IMG/VR virus record: IMGVR_UViG_3300035698_009643
Coordinates: 1 to 44,800 of that record
Strand: one strand, 5' to 3'
DNA: 44,800 bases
Source of the DNA: a virus
Notes under the pieces: generated by a model
The model's input: only the letters and a program-made list of their open reading frames with translations
Told to the model about the DNA's origin: nothing
Databases searched by the model: none
Position numbers and translations under genes: made by a program
Shown here: piece after piece, positions 1 through 8,268 of the stretch
Layout of the letters: each line of letters begins with the position of its first letter
Numbering within the stretch: the stretch's first letter is position 1

Positions 1-1
1 A

Positions 2-1318
2 AACGATGTCCCCCTTGTAACCGGCCCTACTGTTCCACGCATAGTTTTACCAGACACCCTATACGGTGTTGTTGGCGATAAACTACAGCTTTTTATCCGT
101 GGTATGGTTGAAATGCAAGACCCCTATTCGCTACCCGTTGTGGTTTCGTCTACTATCGGGAACGCTTTCCCAAGATATTTTGAAGTCACGCCTGCCGATG
201 CTACCGATGTGACAATTACGGTAAAAATACTTGATACCGATTATGACACCCTTGTAACCGATACTGTTGATCTTGTAGTTACAGATACAACCGGATCTGT
301 TGCGGCAAATATGAATGCCTTGATGCTTGGCGATTCGTTGACATCTGGCGGCGTGTGGGTTGCTGAACTATACCGCAGATTAACACAAGCAGCGGGAACA
401 CCTGCCGGACTTTCAAAAGCCAATATAACTTTTGTAGGAGATCAAGCAATCCCAGGTTATACAACAGACGGCTTTTGTGGTTTTGATGGCTGGAATTGGG
501 GTGTGTATATCGGTGAGTCTGTTTGGGCTGCTGAAGTGACAACCCTAAATGCTCACGGTCTTGATGATACATGCACAAATTCAAGATGGACTCAGGGCGG
601 TCATAATTGGTATGTGGAATATGTCACCACCAATACAATCAAGTTTCATGGCGGTGCAGGCAACACGCTTCCGGCTGGCGGCGGTACGCTTGTGCATAGC
701 TTTGGTACTTGCAACGATATCACAGACTATGTTTACACATCCTCAACAGCGTCAACAGCCTCACCGTTTTGGAGTGAAGCAGAGGGCGCTTTTGACTTCA
801 ATGAATGGGAAACAAGAAACATGGACACAGGTGCGGGAGAGCATCTTGACGTTGCCTACATTCTGCTTGGCTGGAACGATATAGGTTCAGTCAATAGAAC
901 TGATTGGACTACGTTTATGGTTGATGTCCGAACGTTTTTACTTCAATTAAAAACCGATATCCCGGGCGTTATTGTCCGCATAATTGGTTTACAAGTTCCA
1001 TCCCCGATAGGCGGTACAGGTATTAATTTATCTAATCATTATTTAGGGCAGTACTACCCCCTGTTGAGGTCGGTAAACAATCTTAATCAAGCATATCAAG
1101 ACCTTGCAAACGAGGCAGCTTATGTTTCATGGGTTGAGTTTATTGGACTCGCACCGCAACTTGATTCAGAAAACAACATGAAATCAGCGGCAACGGCTGT
1201 CAACTCTCGCAATGTTACAACTGAGTTGCTTGGCACCGATGGCAGACACCCCGACACAAGCGGACAAGAGCAAATATCAGACGCAGTGTTTCGTGAATTT
1301 ATAGCCTCTTTTCTATAG
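2..1318 (+). CDS. SGNH/GDSL-family esterase domain protein, tail appendage (5' partial)
   Basis: The frame is open to the first bases of the window, so the gene begins upstream; the first in-window ATG is at 104. Numbering from that Met, block I GDSLT is at 76-80 (nucleophile Ser78), GWND at 256-259 supplies block III, and DGRHPD near 379-384 supplies the catalytic Asp/His. These are the SGNH-hydrolase blocks. About 75 residues precede the catalytic domain and look like a beta-rich connector. Residues about 140-220 look like an insertion between blocks. SGNH enzymes on phage tails usually remove acetyl groups from capsule, O-antigen or other glycans. Followed 9 bp later by the endolysin gene, so it is cotranscribed with lysis and tail genes. 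The esterase fold is clear; the substrate is unknown. Confidence 0.85.
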   Translation, partial: NDVPLVTGPTVPRIVLPDTLYGVVGDKLQLFIRGMVEMQDPYSLPVVVSSTIGNAFPRYFEVTPADATDVTITVKILDTDYDTLVTDTVDLVVTDTTGSVAANMNALMLGDSLTSGGVWVAELYRRLTQAAGTPAGLSKANITFVGDQAIPGYTTDGFCGFDGWNWGVYIGESVWAAEVTTLNAHGLDDTCTNSRWTQGGHNWYVEYVTTNTIKFHGGAGNTLPAGGGTLVHSFGTCNDITDYVYTSSTASTASPFWSEAEGAFDFNEWETRNMDTGAGEHLDVAYILLGWNDIGSVNRTDWTTFMVDVRTFLLQLKTDIPGVIVRIIGLQVPSPIGGTGINLSNHYLGQYYPLLRSVNNLNQAYQDLANEAAYVSWVEFIGLAPQLDSENNMKSAATAVNSRNVTTELLGTDGRHPDTSGQEQISDAVFREFIASFL

Positions 1319-1327
1319 GATGGCAGT

Positions 1328-1687
1328 ATGGGTGATTTAAGCGAACATTTCAGCCGATCAGAATCAGCATGTAAATGCGGGTGCGGTTTCAATACTGTTG
1401 ACGTTGAGTTAAATACAGTTCTTGAAGACTTGCATGATTGGGCCGGTGCTGCTGTTCATATAAATTCAGGGTGCCGGTGCGCTTATTACAATCAGCAAAT
1501 TAGCGGTGCAGTAAATTCAAAGCACAAAATCGGGCGGGCTTCCGATGTTTATGTCGATGGCAAAACCCCGGCTGAAGTTTATGCCTACCTTGATAAAAAA
1601 TACCCGCAGAAATACGGACTTGGGAAATACAAAACCTTCACACATATTGACACAAGAAACGGTCGTGCAAGATGGTCAATAGCATAA
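1328..1687 (+). CDS. Endolysin, peptidase M15 family
   Basis: A 119-residue protein matching the Peptidase_M15_3 pattern of small phage lysins: SKHKIGRASD (64-73) carries zinc ligands His66 and Asp73, and FTHID (104-108) carries His106. Members are zinc D,D- or L,D-carboxypeptidases or endopeptidases that cut peptide bridges in peptidoglycan. There is no signal peptide or membrane anchor, so release would need a holin; two small membrane proteins follow directly. The N-terminus has a CKCGCG cluster, common in this family. Peptidoglycan cleavage is well supported; the exact bond cut is not. Confidence 0.88.
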   Translation: MGDLSEHFSRSESACKCGCGFNTVDVELNTVLEDLHDWAGAAVHINSGCRCAYYNQQISGAVNSKHKIGRASDVYVDGKTPAEVYAYLDKKYPQKYGLGKYKTFTHIDTRNGRARWSIA

Positions 1688-1708
1688 ACCTTTTTGGGGG
1701 AAAACACC

Positions 1709-2056
1709 ATGTCACTTGAAACGAGGCCACACTGTTCTGAGCATGAAGAAAGAGGCCGATGTATTATGACCGCAAAAAATATCGGTACATTCAACAAAGA
1801 TGAAATTCACAGGATATGGGATGAGATTGGCAAAAAATTGTCTGCAATATCATTCCGCTGGACAGTTGGAATCCTCGTCACTATTTTTCTTGGCTCAACA
1901 TACGGCAGTTTCAAAATGAATCAACTTATGTATTCGGATTTAACAAATGAAGTTTCCGGGGCAAAAGTTGAAATGAAAACAATGTCAAACGAATTCGCAG
2001 GGCTTAAAGGTGAGCTTAAACATATCATCAGACAACACGACCGGGGGAATCAATGA
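1709..2056 (+). CDS. Small membrane protein of the lysis group (XhlA/holin-like)
   Basis: I chose ATG 1709, eight bases after a GGGGG run that can serve as ribosome binding site; a TTG at 1694 and an ATG at 1766 are alternatives. The product has a hydrophilic start with PHCSEHEERGRC, an amphipathic segment, one membrane span (ISFRWTVGILVTIFLGSTYG) and a heptad-like C-terminal tail. One span plus a coiled coil, directly after the endolysin, resembles XhlA-type lysis accessory proteins. It overlaps the next gene through ATGA. The lysis role is inferred from topology and position. Confidence 0.6.
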   Translation: MSLETRPHCSEHEERGRCIMTAKNIGTFNKDEIHRIWDEIGKKLSAISFRWTVGILVTIFLGSTYGSFKMNQLMYSDLTNEVSGAKVEMKTMSNEFAGLKGELKHIIRQHDRGNQ

Positions 2057-2256
2057 AAACTGATAAAGGTATAAAATCTAAAAGACGTTGGGCGCAATGG
2101 CTTTCTTTTATTGGCGCGGTTGCGGGTCCGGCGGCAATGGTGATGTTTCCGCAGTATGCAATTCCAATATCGGCAGGCGTGGCGGCAATAGGCGGCGCAT
2201 CGGCAGAGCTTGCCAGGCGCTCAAAGAATGCGGAGCAGGGTAAAAATGAATCCTGA
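2053..2256 (+). CDS. Putative holin
   Basis: A 67-residue protein with a basic N-terminus (KTDKGIKSKRR) followed by a hydrophobic stretch at about 14-50 long enough for two short spans broken by FPQ, and a charged C-terminal tail (ARRSKNAEQGKNES). This is the usual shape of a class II holin. The start overlaps the preceding stop by ATGA, and the endolysin is two genes upstream. I recognise no specific holin family, so the call rests on size, charge pattern and neighbours. Confidence 0.55.
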   Translation: MKTDKGIKSKRRWAQWLSFIGAVAGPAAMVMFPQYAIPISAGVAAIGGASAELARRSKNAEQGKNES

Positions 2257-2680
2257 AATGACTTATTCATATAAGGGCATGACATGGCACCGGGCATCCG
2301 GCGCTTTTAAATGGTTTCTTGTTGAAGATTTTTCTATTGATACAGAAATGCGCCCGGTAAAAGAAATTAATTTCGGCAAGATAACGCTATACCCATCAGG
2401 ATTACTTCTCCTTCATGCCGGTTATACGTGGGACGGGGCTACAGGCGTATTTGATACGCTTTCAAACATGATAGCTTCTGCCGTACATGATGCCGGTTGC
2501 GTGCTTGTGAGGGCACGTTTCCTTGCCCCTGACAGCATTATTCTATGGAACAACCTGTATAAACAGCTATGCAAGCGGGATGGAATGTCAAAATGGCGGT
2601 ATTTGCTACATCGGGCAGGGCTGAAGCTGTACTGGAAAAGGCAAATTGAAAAACTTTATAGAGCAATTAAAGAAGTTTAA
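2246..2680 (+). CDS. DUF1353-like phage protein
   Basis: A 144-residue product starting at ATG 2246 and overlapping the holin gene by 11 bases; an upstream TTG at 2210 is less likely. The segment GYTWDGATGVFD followed by SAVHDAG matches the DUF1353 pattern (G-x-x-WDG-A ... VHD), common in phages and often beside lysis or tail genes. The function of DUF1353 is unknown. The C-terminus is basic and rich in Trp/Tyr (KWRYLLHRAGLKLYWKRQ). The call depends on one motif region. Confidence 0.55.
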   Translation: MNPEMTYSYKGMTWHRASGAFKWFLVEDFSIDTEMRPVKEINFGKITLYPSGLLLLHAGYTWDGATGVFDTLSNMIASAVHDAGCVLVRARFLAPDSIILWNNLYKQLCKRDGMSKWRYLLHRAGLKLYWKRQIEKLYRAIKEV

Positions 2681-2703
2681 TCATTCAGAAAGGGTTTAAG
2701 ACC

Positions 2704-3051
2704 ATGAGAAAAACAAAGGAAATCGAGCTTGACGAAAAGAAAATTACCGTATCTGAAATGAACGTGAAGGAAGTATCTGAAGTTTTGGAAGAAGTTGCAG
2801 CAGATGGCAAAAAAGTTATGGAAGGCGCAAAGCCTATTTCAACCGTTGATCTTCTTTTCGGCACTGAATGTTCCGGGCTTATGATATGCCGCTGTACTGG
2901 TTTAAAGATGGAAGAACTTGACGAATTTTCACCTTCAAATCTCAGCGTGCTTATTGGTGAGGTGAAATCTTTGAATCCGTTTTTTTTCGAGATGGTGGCA
3001 AAACTGGTAAAGGTGCAAGCAGACTTACCGCTGCCAAAATCAAAGACTTAG
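2704..3051 (+). CDS. Tail assembly chaperone, zero-frame product (gpG-like)
   Basis: A 115-residue acidic protein (MRKTKEIELDEKKITVSE...) just before the tape measure gene, the classical site of the gpG/gpGT pair. Such chaperones bind the tape measure protein and recruit tail tube subunits during assembly and are absent from the finished virion. A T TTT TTC heptamer at 2982-2988 lies in the correct phase for a -1 shift, and the -1 frame is open from 2961 to 3245. The residues after the slip site (EMVAKLVKVQADLPLPKSKT) form the short ending made without frameshifting. Confidence 0.72.
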   Translation: MRKTKEIELDEKKITVSEMNVKEVSEVLEEVAADGKKVMEGAKPISTVDLLFGTECSGLMICRCTGLKMEELDEFSPSNLSVLIGEVKSLNPFFFEMVAKLVKVQADLPLPKSKT

Positions 3052-3245
3052 CATGTTCGTTGATTGAGGCGGGGCATTTAAACGCGCTTGAGTATGGATG
3101 GACATTTTTTATTACAGCTTTAGACGGGCAAGCGAAAAGGAAAAAGGAAACGATTTTGTCAATGGCAATCGCCGTCCGAGTCGGATCTCATGCCGATAAA
3201 AAAGAATGGAAAAAATTCACAAAGAAGATGACACCAAAGGATTGA
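2704..3245 (+). CDS. Tail assembly chaperone, -1 frameshift product (gpGT-like)
   Basis: Reading frame 0 to the third Phe codon (2986-2988) and slipping back one base gives a fusion of 95 + 85 residues. The joined sequence (...LNPFFF-RDGGKTGKGASRL...KDLACSLIEAGHLNALEYGW...) is continuous and needs no new start; the only start in the downstream frame is a weak TTG at 3060. The T domain ends with a very basic KKEWKKFTKKMTPKD tail, 3 bases before the tape measure ATG. Siphoviruses need both G and GT in a set ratio. The slip is inferred from the heptamer, frame and position; translation data would be needed to prove it. Confidence 0.7.
2982..2988 (+). promoter_or_regulatory. -1 ribosomal slippery heptamer T TTT TTC
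   Basis: An eight-T run at 2980-2987 followed by C gives the canonical X XXY YYZ heptamer in the zero frame of the chaperone gene. After slippage the -1 frame codons are TTT TTT CGA. No strong downstream hairpin is evident; many phage chaperone sites lack one. Confidence 0.65.
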
Positions 3246-3248
3246 TTT

Positions 3249-3740
3249 ATGGGTACTGATAAAGAATTAAAATATAATATCAAAGTCAATACCGTTGGTG
3301 ATGAGGCAATCAAGAAGCTCGGCAAGGACACTGCCGGGCTTACTGCTGATACAAAAAGTTTAGGCGCAGCGCAGGTTGCGCAATCAAATGCAGGGCTGAA
3401 GGGCACAAAGAAAGTCAATGCCGAAGTAGCAAAAACACAATCCTTATATATGAAACTCAGAACGGCAGCGGTTGCCGCGATGGGTAAAATGGTTGTTGTT
3501 CAAAAGAAGTTGATTACCGGGGCTGGACAGCTTCATGTTGCGCTTAAAAAATCACAAAACGGCATGTCATTCGGTCAACAGTTAGTTGGCGCGAAAGAGG
3601 CGGTGCTTGCCATTGCGGGCGTTGTGTATGCCCTGCAAAACGCCTATAAAGCATTTGCAGATTTTCAACAGCGGCTTGGCGAAGTCAATACCCTGCTTTC
3701 ACTTTCAGCTAAAACATTCAAGCGTTGGGCGCTGAAATAA
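3249..3740 (+). CDS. Tape measure protein, N-terminal part (frame-broken)
   Basis: A 163-residue frame starting 3 bp after the chaperone extension. It begins with the usual tape measure start (YNIKVNTVGDEAIKKLGKDTAGLTADTKSLG) and reaches FADFQQRLGEVNTLLSLSAKTF, which should lead into the TP901-type core. Instead the frame runs into KRWALK and a stop at 3738-3740. The rest of the core continues in the -1 frame, open from 3713. The two frames joined near 3713-3725 restore one normal tape measure. A one-base loss, a sequencing error or an uncharacterised frameshift would explain it. Confidence 0.8.
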   Translation: MGTDKELKYNIKVNTVGDEAIKKLGKDTAGLTADTKSLGAAQVAQSNAGLKGTKKVNAEVAKTQSLYMKLRTAAVAAMGKMVVVQKKLITGAGQLHVALKKSQNGMSFGQQLVGAKEAVLAIAGVVYALQNAYKAFADFQQRLGEVNTLLSLSAKTFKRWALK

Positions 3741-6700
3741 TTGCCATTACAAGAATCATCCCGCAGTCAGCAGCCGAATTGACCGCAGCCGAATACGATA
3801 TTATTTCAGCGGGCGTGGCGCTGTCAGCATCAACCCATGTATTGACACTTTCAGCACAGGCAGCCGTTGCAGGCGTAACTGATACAAAGACAGCGGTCAA
3901 GGCCGGTGTCGGTGCGATAAACGCATACGGTAAAGAAATAAGTAGCCTTAGTGGATATTATGACATCCTTTTTCAGACTGTAAAATTAGGTGTTACCACC
4001 TTCCCTGAACTTTCATCATCTATCGGTAACGTGCTTCCAATCGCAAGGGCTGCGGGGGTTGATTTTAAAACCGTTGCGGCATCAATTGCAGAAATGACAA
4101 AGGCAGGGATCAAAACCCCTATTGCGGTTAATGCTTTACGTGGTGCTATTAATGCACTATCAGCACCGACTGATGAAGCTAAAGAAAAAATGGACGAGCT
4201 TGGCATTACATGGCAGGGGCTTATCCCAACACTTGAAGCAATCGCGGAGCAGGGGCTTGAAGTTGACCAGATGCGCAAGTTGATTCCTGATGTTGAGGCC
4301 CGCGTTGCTGTATTGAGTTTGTCCCAAAATATTGATGGTTTAAAAAGCTCACTTGATCAGATGTCAGAATCAAACGGGGCAATGAAAGAAGCATATGACA
4401 TCATGGCTCAAACCCCTGCAAATCAAGTCAAACTTTTAGGCAATGAAATTCAGGCGTTAAAAATTCAGCTCGGCGGGCTTATGGCTGAAGGGCTTATTCC
4501 GGCGACAGGTGCTTTGCGGGAACTTGCTGCGGTCATGCGCGAATTACCGGCATCAACAAAGGTAATAGTTGGCCTGTTTACTGCACTTTCAGCGGGTGCG
4601 TTTTTATGGGCGGCGGGTTTGGGTAAAATCCTGATTGCCTTTGCTGGTTTGGCTTTGCCGTTGGTGAGCATGACAGCATATTTGTCAACATTCTCTTTGT
4701 CGATTGCAGCCGTGGCGATAGCAAGCACAACAGCGGCGGTTGCTTTGACTGCACTTATTGCTTTGCTTGCCGTTGCTGGGATTGCCGCCATTGGCTACGC
4801 TACATATAAATTCATTGAAGCACGCAATGCAGCCAAAGCCCTTGATGCCGTAATAATTGATCTTAACAAACAGGTTGCAGACCTTGTAAAAGAATTTCAA
4901 GGATTCAAAGATGTAAAACTTCCAAGCAACATGACAGGACAAACGGTTCAAGATGTTATAAAGCTGAGAGAGGAACTGTCAAAGGCTCGCGCATATTGGA
5001 CGGCACTTGCTGCACAGCTTAATGTTCAGGCAAGCCAGACCGGCATTTTCGGCACGTTGACTGAAGAAGCAAAGGCGGCACAAAAAGAATTACCAGCCGT
5101 TGAGCAAAGATTAAGAGAAGTAAATGACGCGCTCAGTGCGCTCAGGCAAGGGCAGGCAGACGGGGCAATTGCAAGCGCCACTACTATTTCAATCCCGGAT
5201 ATCAGCGAAATAAGTAAATACATAGCCGATGAAAAAGCCCTGCTTGCGGAACGCATTTCATACATAGAAAAAACAGCGGTTGATGAACGGGCGCTTGCAG
5301 GCGAAACTGCGGCTGAAGTTTTAAACGCACGGATAGAAACAGCCGATAAAACAAAAGAATTAATTACAGTCGGCCTTGATTTTGCGGTTGAAGCATACGG
5401 CAGGGAATCAGAGGAATATAAAAAGATAATCGCTACAGCAACAGCCTCGCAGACAGAATTTCAATCATTGCGCATGGCGGCGCTTGCAGCCTACCAGACA
5501 GCACTTACCAAAGCACGGCAAAGTGAGGAGTCGTGGGCAACTTTTGTACAGGCACTTGATAACCGCATAACAGCAATACAAAACAACAGCTTATCAGATG
5601 AGGAAAAACGCAATGCTGATAGGTTGCGTGCTGAAGAATTAATCGCAGAGGCAAAAGAGGAGGGTGCCAAGAACGATGAAGCGGCACAAAAGCGTGCGCA
5701 GAAACTTTTACAGGAAGCAGCAAGCCTATACGAACAACAGTCTGGCGCTATTACTGAAATAATAAACGGTAAAGAAAAGGTTATTGAAACAGAAGAGGAA
5801 GCAAACAACGCAACGCTTCAGGGTCTTGAAGATGTTAAGCAAGCCGCTGTTGAATTAGGAGAAGAGAACAAAAGAACATGGGAAACAACCGCCGCAGATG
5901 CAAAGACAGCGTTTGAATCAATAGACAATACGGCATCAGCGCTTGCCACAAAACTTAAGAATGAATTTGACAAGGTTTTTAAGGAAAAAGAAATTAAAGT
6001 TGAACTTTCGCCTACTTATGAACGGTTGATTGCAAGGTTTAAAGAACTAACAAAAGCTGAAAAGAAAGTCATTACAATACAGACAATCGAAGCACATGCA
6101 ACGGGCGGCATTGCAGGAAGCATGTTCACGCGCAAGGCTGGCAAGATACCGGGAGACGGTACGAAAGATGATGTTCCGGCAATGCTGATGCGTGGTGAGT
6201 ACGTTATTAAAAAGGATGCTGTTAAACATTTCGGCCAAGGGTTTCTTGACGGTATCAATAACATGATTTACAGCCCCGGCGTGTTGCCAAAGTTCGCAGC
6301 AGGCGGGTATGTCGATCTTGCGCTTGACCGCAAAATTGAACGGTCGTCAGATAATATTAAAGAATTACAGGCACGACTTGCTTCTCTGTCTGCATTTCAA
6401 CCGGGTATAGTAGACAGGGCAATGGGGCTTATCCCTAAAGGCGGGCTAAGTTTAGAAGGGTTGAACCCTGGCAACCCTGAAGCGGCAATGGCAACCATTA
6501 AGAAAACATCAAACAACCTTTCTCAATTCAAGACGGGAATAAACCAAGACTTGTCAAAGGGTGTGACGGCTGCCATAGGCAGGGGTGATTTTGATGTTGC
6601 TGAGATTTTAAAAACAGAGAAAGACACTATAAAAAGTTTACTAAAAACCGTACATGAATCGTTGCGGGATGTATATAAGGATTTTGCCAGCGCGATGGTT

Positions 6701-7873
6701 GAAGCAAAGAACGAGGAAAGGCAACTCCGAGCAGATTTAAAAGATGAACTTACAACAATAAAAAAGGAACTCAACGATAAAATAAAAGAGGAAAAAGAGA
6801 GACAGTATCTTATCGGCAACAACATGGGCCGTATGCACAACAACAACGAAAGAGAATATTTAAATTCCGGAATGAGCAGAGCCGATGTTGCTAAATATTT
6901 TAAGGGTGAAACCCCACCTGACACAATCGAAACAATGACGGCGCCCCAAAAAATTCCGATAGAAAAAGAATACACAATCCAGAAAACAGTGGACTATACA
7001 AAATACCTTTATAACGGCTCAGTAGTTGGTGTTATTAGGTATGTAAACGGTGTTGAGGCTGAGAGGTACGGCACAATCCCAACAGGGTCAGAATCAAACG
7101 GTAAAATAACCGAAACCACCTATGGCAATTTTTATCATACAGCATTCCCCATGGTCGGTATGTCTGAAATTGCTGACTCAAAAGGTGAAGTTAAGGAAGC
7201 AAAAACCATAGCAAAATCAGGCTACAGGGAAGCAAAAAGTGTTTACCAGTCAGGGCATGACGGGGTTATGGAAGAGCTACAATCAGAGGTTACACTTGCA
7301 AAAGAAACCGCAAAGCCCGCTATTGATACTTACAAATCTGAATTGAAGCTGCTTACGCACGAGTTAATAAATGAAGCGGCCATATCACAGCATGATCTTG
7401 CCCTCGACATTAAACAGGCCGAAGAGGACAGAGAGGACTTGCTTGACCAATACGAAACTGCACGCTTGCAATGGCTTGAAGATGAAAAGAATTTAAAAGT
7501 GAGTAGCGGCAGCAATCAGCAGGAAACATCAACACGATATTTTGCAACAGGCGGCAAGGTTTCAGGCCCGGAGGGTACCGATCGCGTTCCAGCCATGCTA
7601 ACAAGTGGCGAGTATGTTGTGCAAAAAGGTGCTGTAAATAAAATCGGGCTTGGCTTCCTTGACAGCTTAAATAATTTGACCATGCCAGATTTCGGCGGCA
7701 CTATGAAAGGTTATGCAGATGGCGGCGTTGTTACCGATGGTGCGCAGTCCGCGGGTCAACCGCTTGGCACGTTAAATATTCAGGTTGGCGGAAGTACTAT
7801 GCCGGTCCAGGTTGAAAAAAGCATGGCGCAGCAGTTTATCCGTGAATTGAAACTTGCAGGAATGACAATATGA
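3725..7873 (+). CDS. Tape measure protein, main part
   Basis: The 1,382-residue frame is open from 3713; TTG 3725 is only a formal start. It opens in the TP901-type tape measure core (IIPQSAAELTAAEYDIISAG), then has hydrophobic Ala-rich helices (about 275-365) and long Glu/Lys/Ala coiled coils. Two copies of a G-T-x-D-x-VPAML-x-x-GEYV-x-x-K module occur near residues 812-840 and 1284-1310. With the 163-residue N-terminal piece the protein has about 1,540 residues; at the usual 0.15 nm per residue the tail would be about 230 nm. The protein sets tail length and is delivered through the tube during DNA entry. The stop overlaps the next start (ATGA). Confidence 0.9.
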   Translation: MGAEIIAITRIIPQSAAELTAAEYDIISAGVALSASTHVLTLSAQAAVAGVTDTKTAVKAGVGAINAYGKEISSLSGYYDILFQTVKLGVTTFPELSSSIGNVLPIARAAGVDFKTVAASIAEMTKAGIKTPIAVNALRGAINALSAPTDEAKEKMDELGITWQGLIPTLEAIAEQGLEVDQMRKLIPDVEARVAVLSLSQNIDGLKSSLDQMSESNGAMKEAYDIMAQTPANQVKLLGNEIQALKIQLGGLMAEGLIPATGALRELAAVMRELPASTKVIVGLFTALSAGAFLWAAGLGKILIAFAGLALPLVSMTAYLSTFSLSIAAVAIASTTAAVALTALIALLAVAGIAAIGYATYKFIEARNAAKALDAVIIDLNKQVADLVKEFQGFKDVKLPSNMTGQTVQDVIKLREELSKARAYWTALAAQLNVQASQTGIFGTLTEEAKAAQKELPAVEQRLREVNDALSALRQGQADGAIASATTISIPDISEISKYIADEKALLAERISYIEKTAVDERALAGETAAEVLNARIETADKTKELITVGLDFAVEAYGRESEEYKKIIATATASQTEFQSLRMAALAAYQTALTKARQSEESWATFVQALDNRITAIQNNSLSDEEKRNADRLRAEELIAEAKEEGAKNDEAAQKRAQKLLQEAASLYEQQSGAITEIINGKEKVIETEEEANNATLQGLEDVKQAAVELGEENKRTWETTAADAKTAFESIDNTASALATKLKNEFDKVFKEKEIKVELSPTYERLIARFKELTKAEKKVITIQTIEAHATGGIAGSMFTRKAGKIPGDGTKDDVPAMLMRGEYVIKKDAVKHFGQGFLDGINNMIYSPGVLPKFAAGGYVDLALDRKIERSSDNIKELQARLASLSAFQPGIVDRAMGLIPKGGLSLEGLNPGNPEAAMATIKKTSNNLSQFKTGINQDLSKGVTAAIGRGDFDVAEILKTEKDTIKSLLKTVHESLRDVYKDFASAMVEAKNEERQLRADLKDELTTIKKELNDKIKEEKERQYLIGNNMGRMHNNNEREYLNSGMSRADVAKYFKGETPPDTIETMTAPQKIPIEKEYTIQKTVDYTKYLYNGSVVGVIRYVNGVEAERYGTIPTGSESNGKITETTYGNFYHTAFPMVGMSEIADSKGEVKEAKTIAKSGYREAKSVYQSGHDGVMEELQSEVTLAKETAKPAIDTYKSELKLLTHELINEAAISQHDLALDIKQAEEDREDLLDQYETARLQWLEDEKNLKVSSGSNQQETSTRYFATGGKVSGPEGTDRVPAMLTSGEYVVQKGAVNKIGLGFLDSLNNLTMPDFGGTMKGYADGGVVTDGAQSAGQPLGTLNIQVGGSTMPVQVEKSMAQQFIRELKLAGMTI

Positions 7874-8268
7874 TTAAACTCGGAGCATTAGAATTACCAT
7901 GGGAACTTTTATGGTCGGATGAGTTTGCGTGGACTGGCGTAAACGCTTCACAGAAATATACCCTGACGGGTGGGTTGCATATTATGAAAACGGCACTTGA
8001 CTCCGGCCGCCCGATAACGCTAGTGAGTCAGGATGCTTGGATTACTCGTGCCGATCTTGAATCGCTTTATGTCATGGCGGCAAACGCTGAACCAGATAAC
8101 TGGCCCTTAACGTTACACGATGGCGTTGAGAGAGATGTGACGTTTCGACATTGGGAGCCGCCTGTTATTGAAGCAACACCAATCAAGAAAATGGCGAACC
8201 CTGAGACAAATGAAGAAACAGGAATTGGCGAAGAATATATATTATCTATTAAGTTGGTAGAGGTATGA
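7870..8268 (+). CDS. Small tail-tip protein
   Basis: A 132-residue beta-rich protein starting inside the tape measure stop. Features such as LPWELLWSDEFAW, TLTGGLHIM, SGRPITLV and LTLHDGVERDVTFRHWEPP resemble small minor tail proteins encoded directly after tape measure genes, where distal tail proteins usually sit. It overlaps the adhesin gene by 4 bases. I infer a structural role at the tail tip; no precise family was recognised. Confidence 0.55.
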   Translation: MIKLGALELPWELLWSDEFAWTGVNASQKYTLTGGLHIMKTALDSGRPITLVSQDAWITRADLESLYVMAANAEPDNWPLTLHDGVERDVTFRHWEPPVIEATPIKKMANPETNEETGIGEEYILSIKLVEV

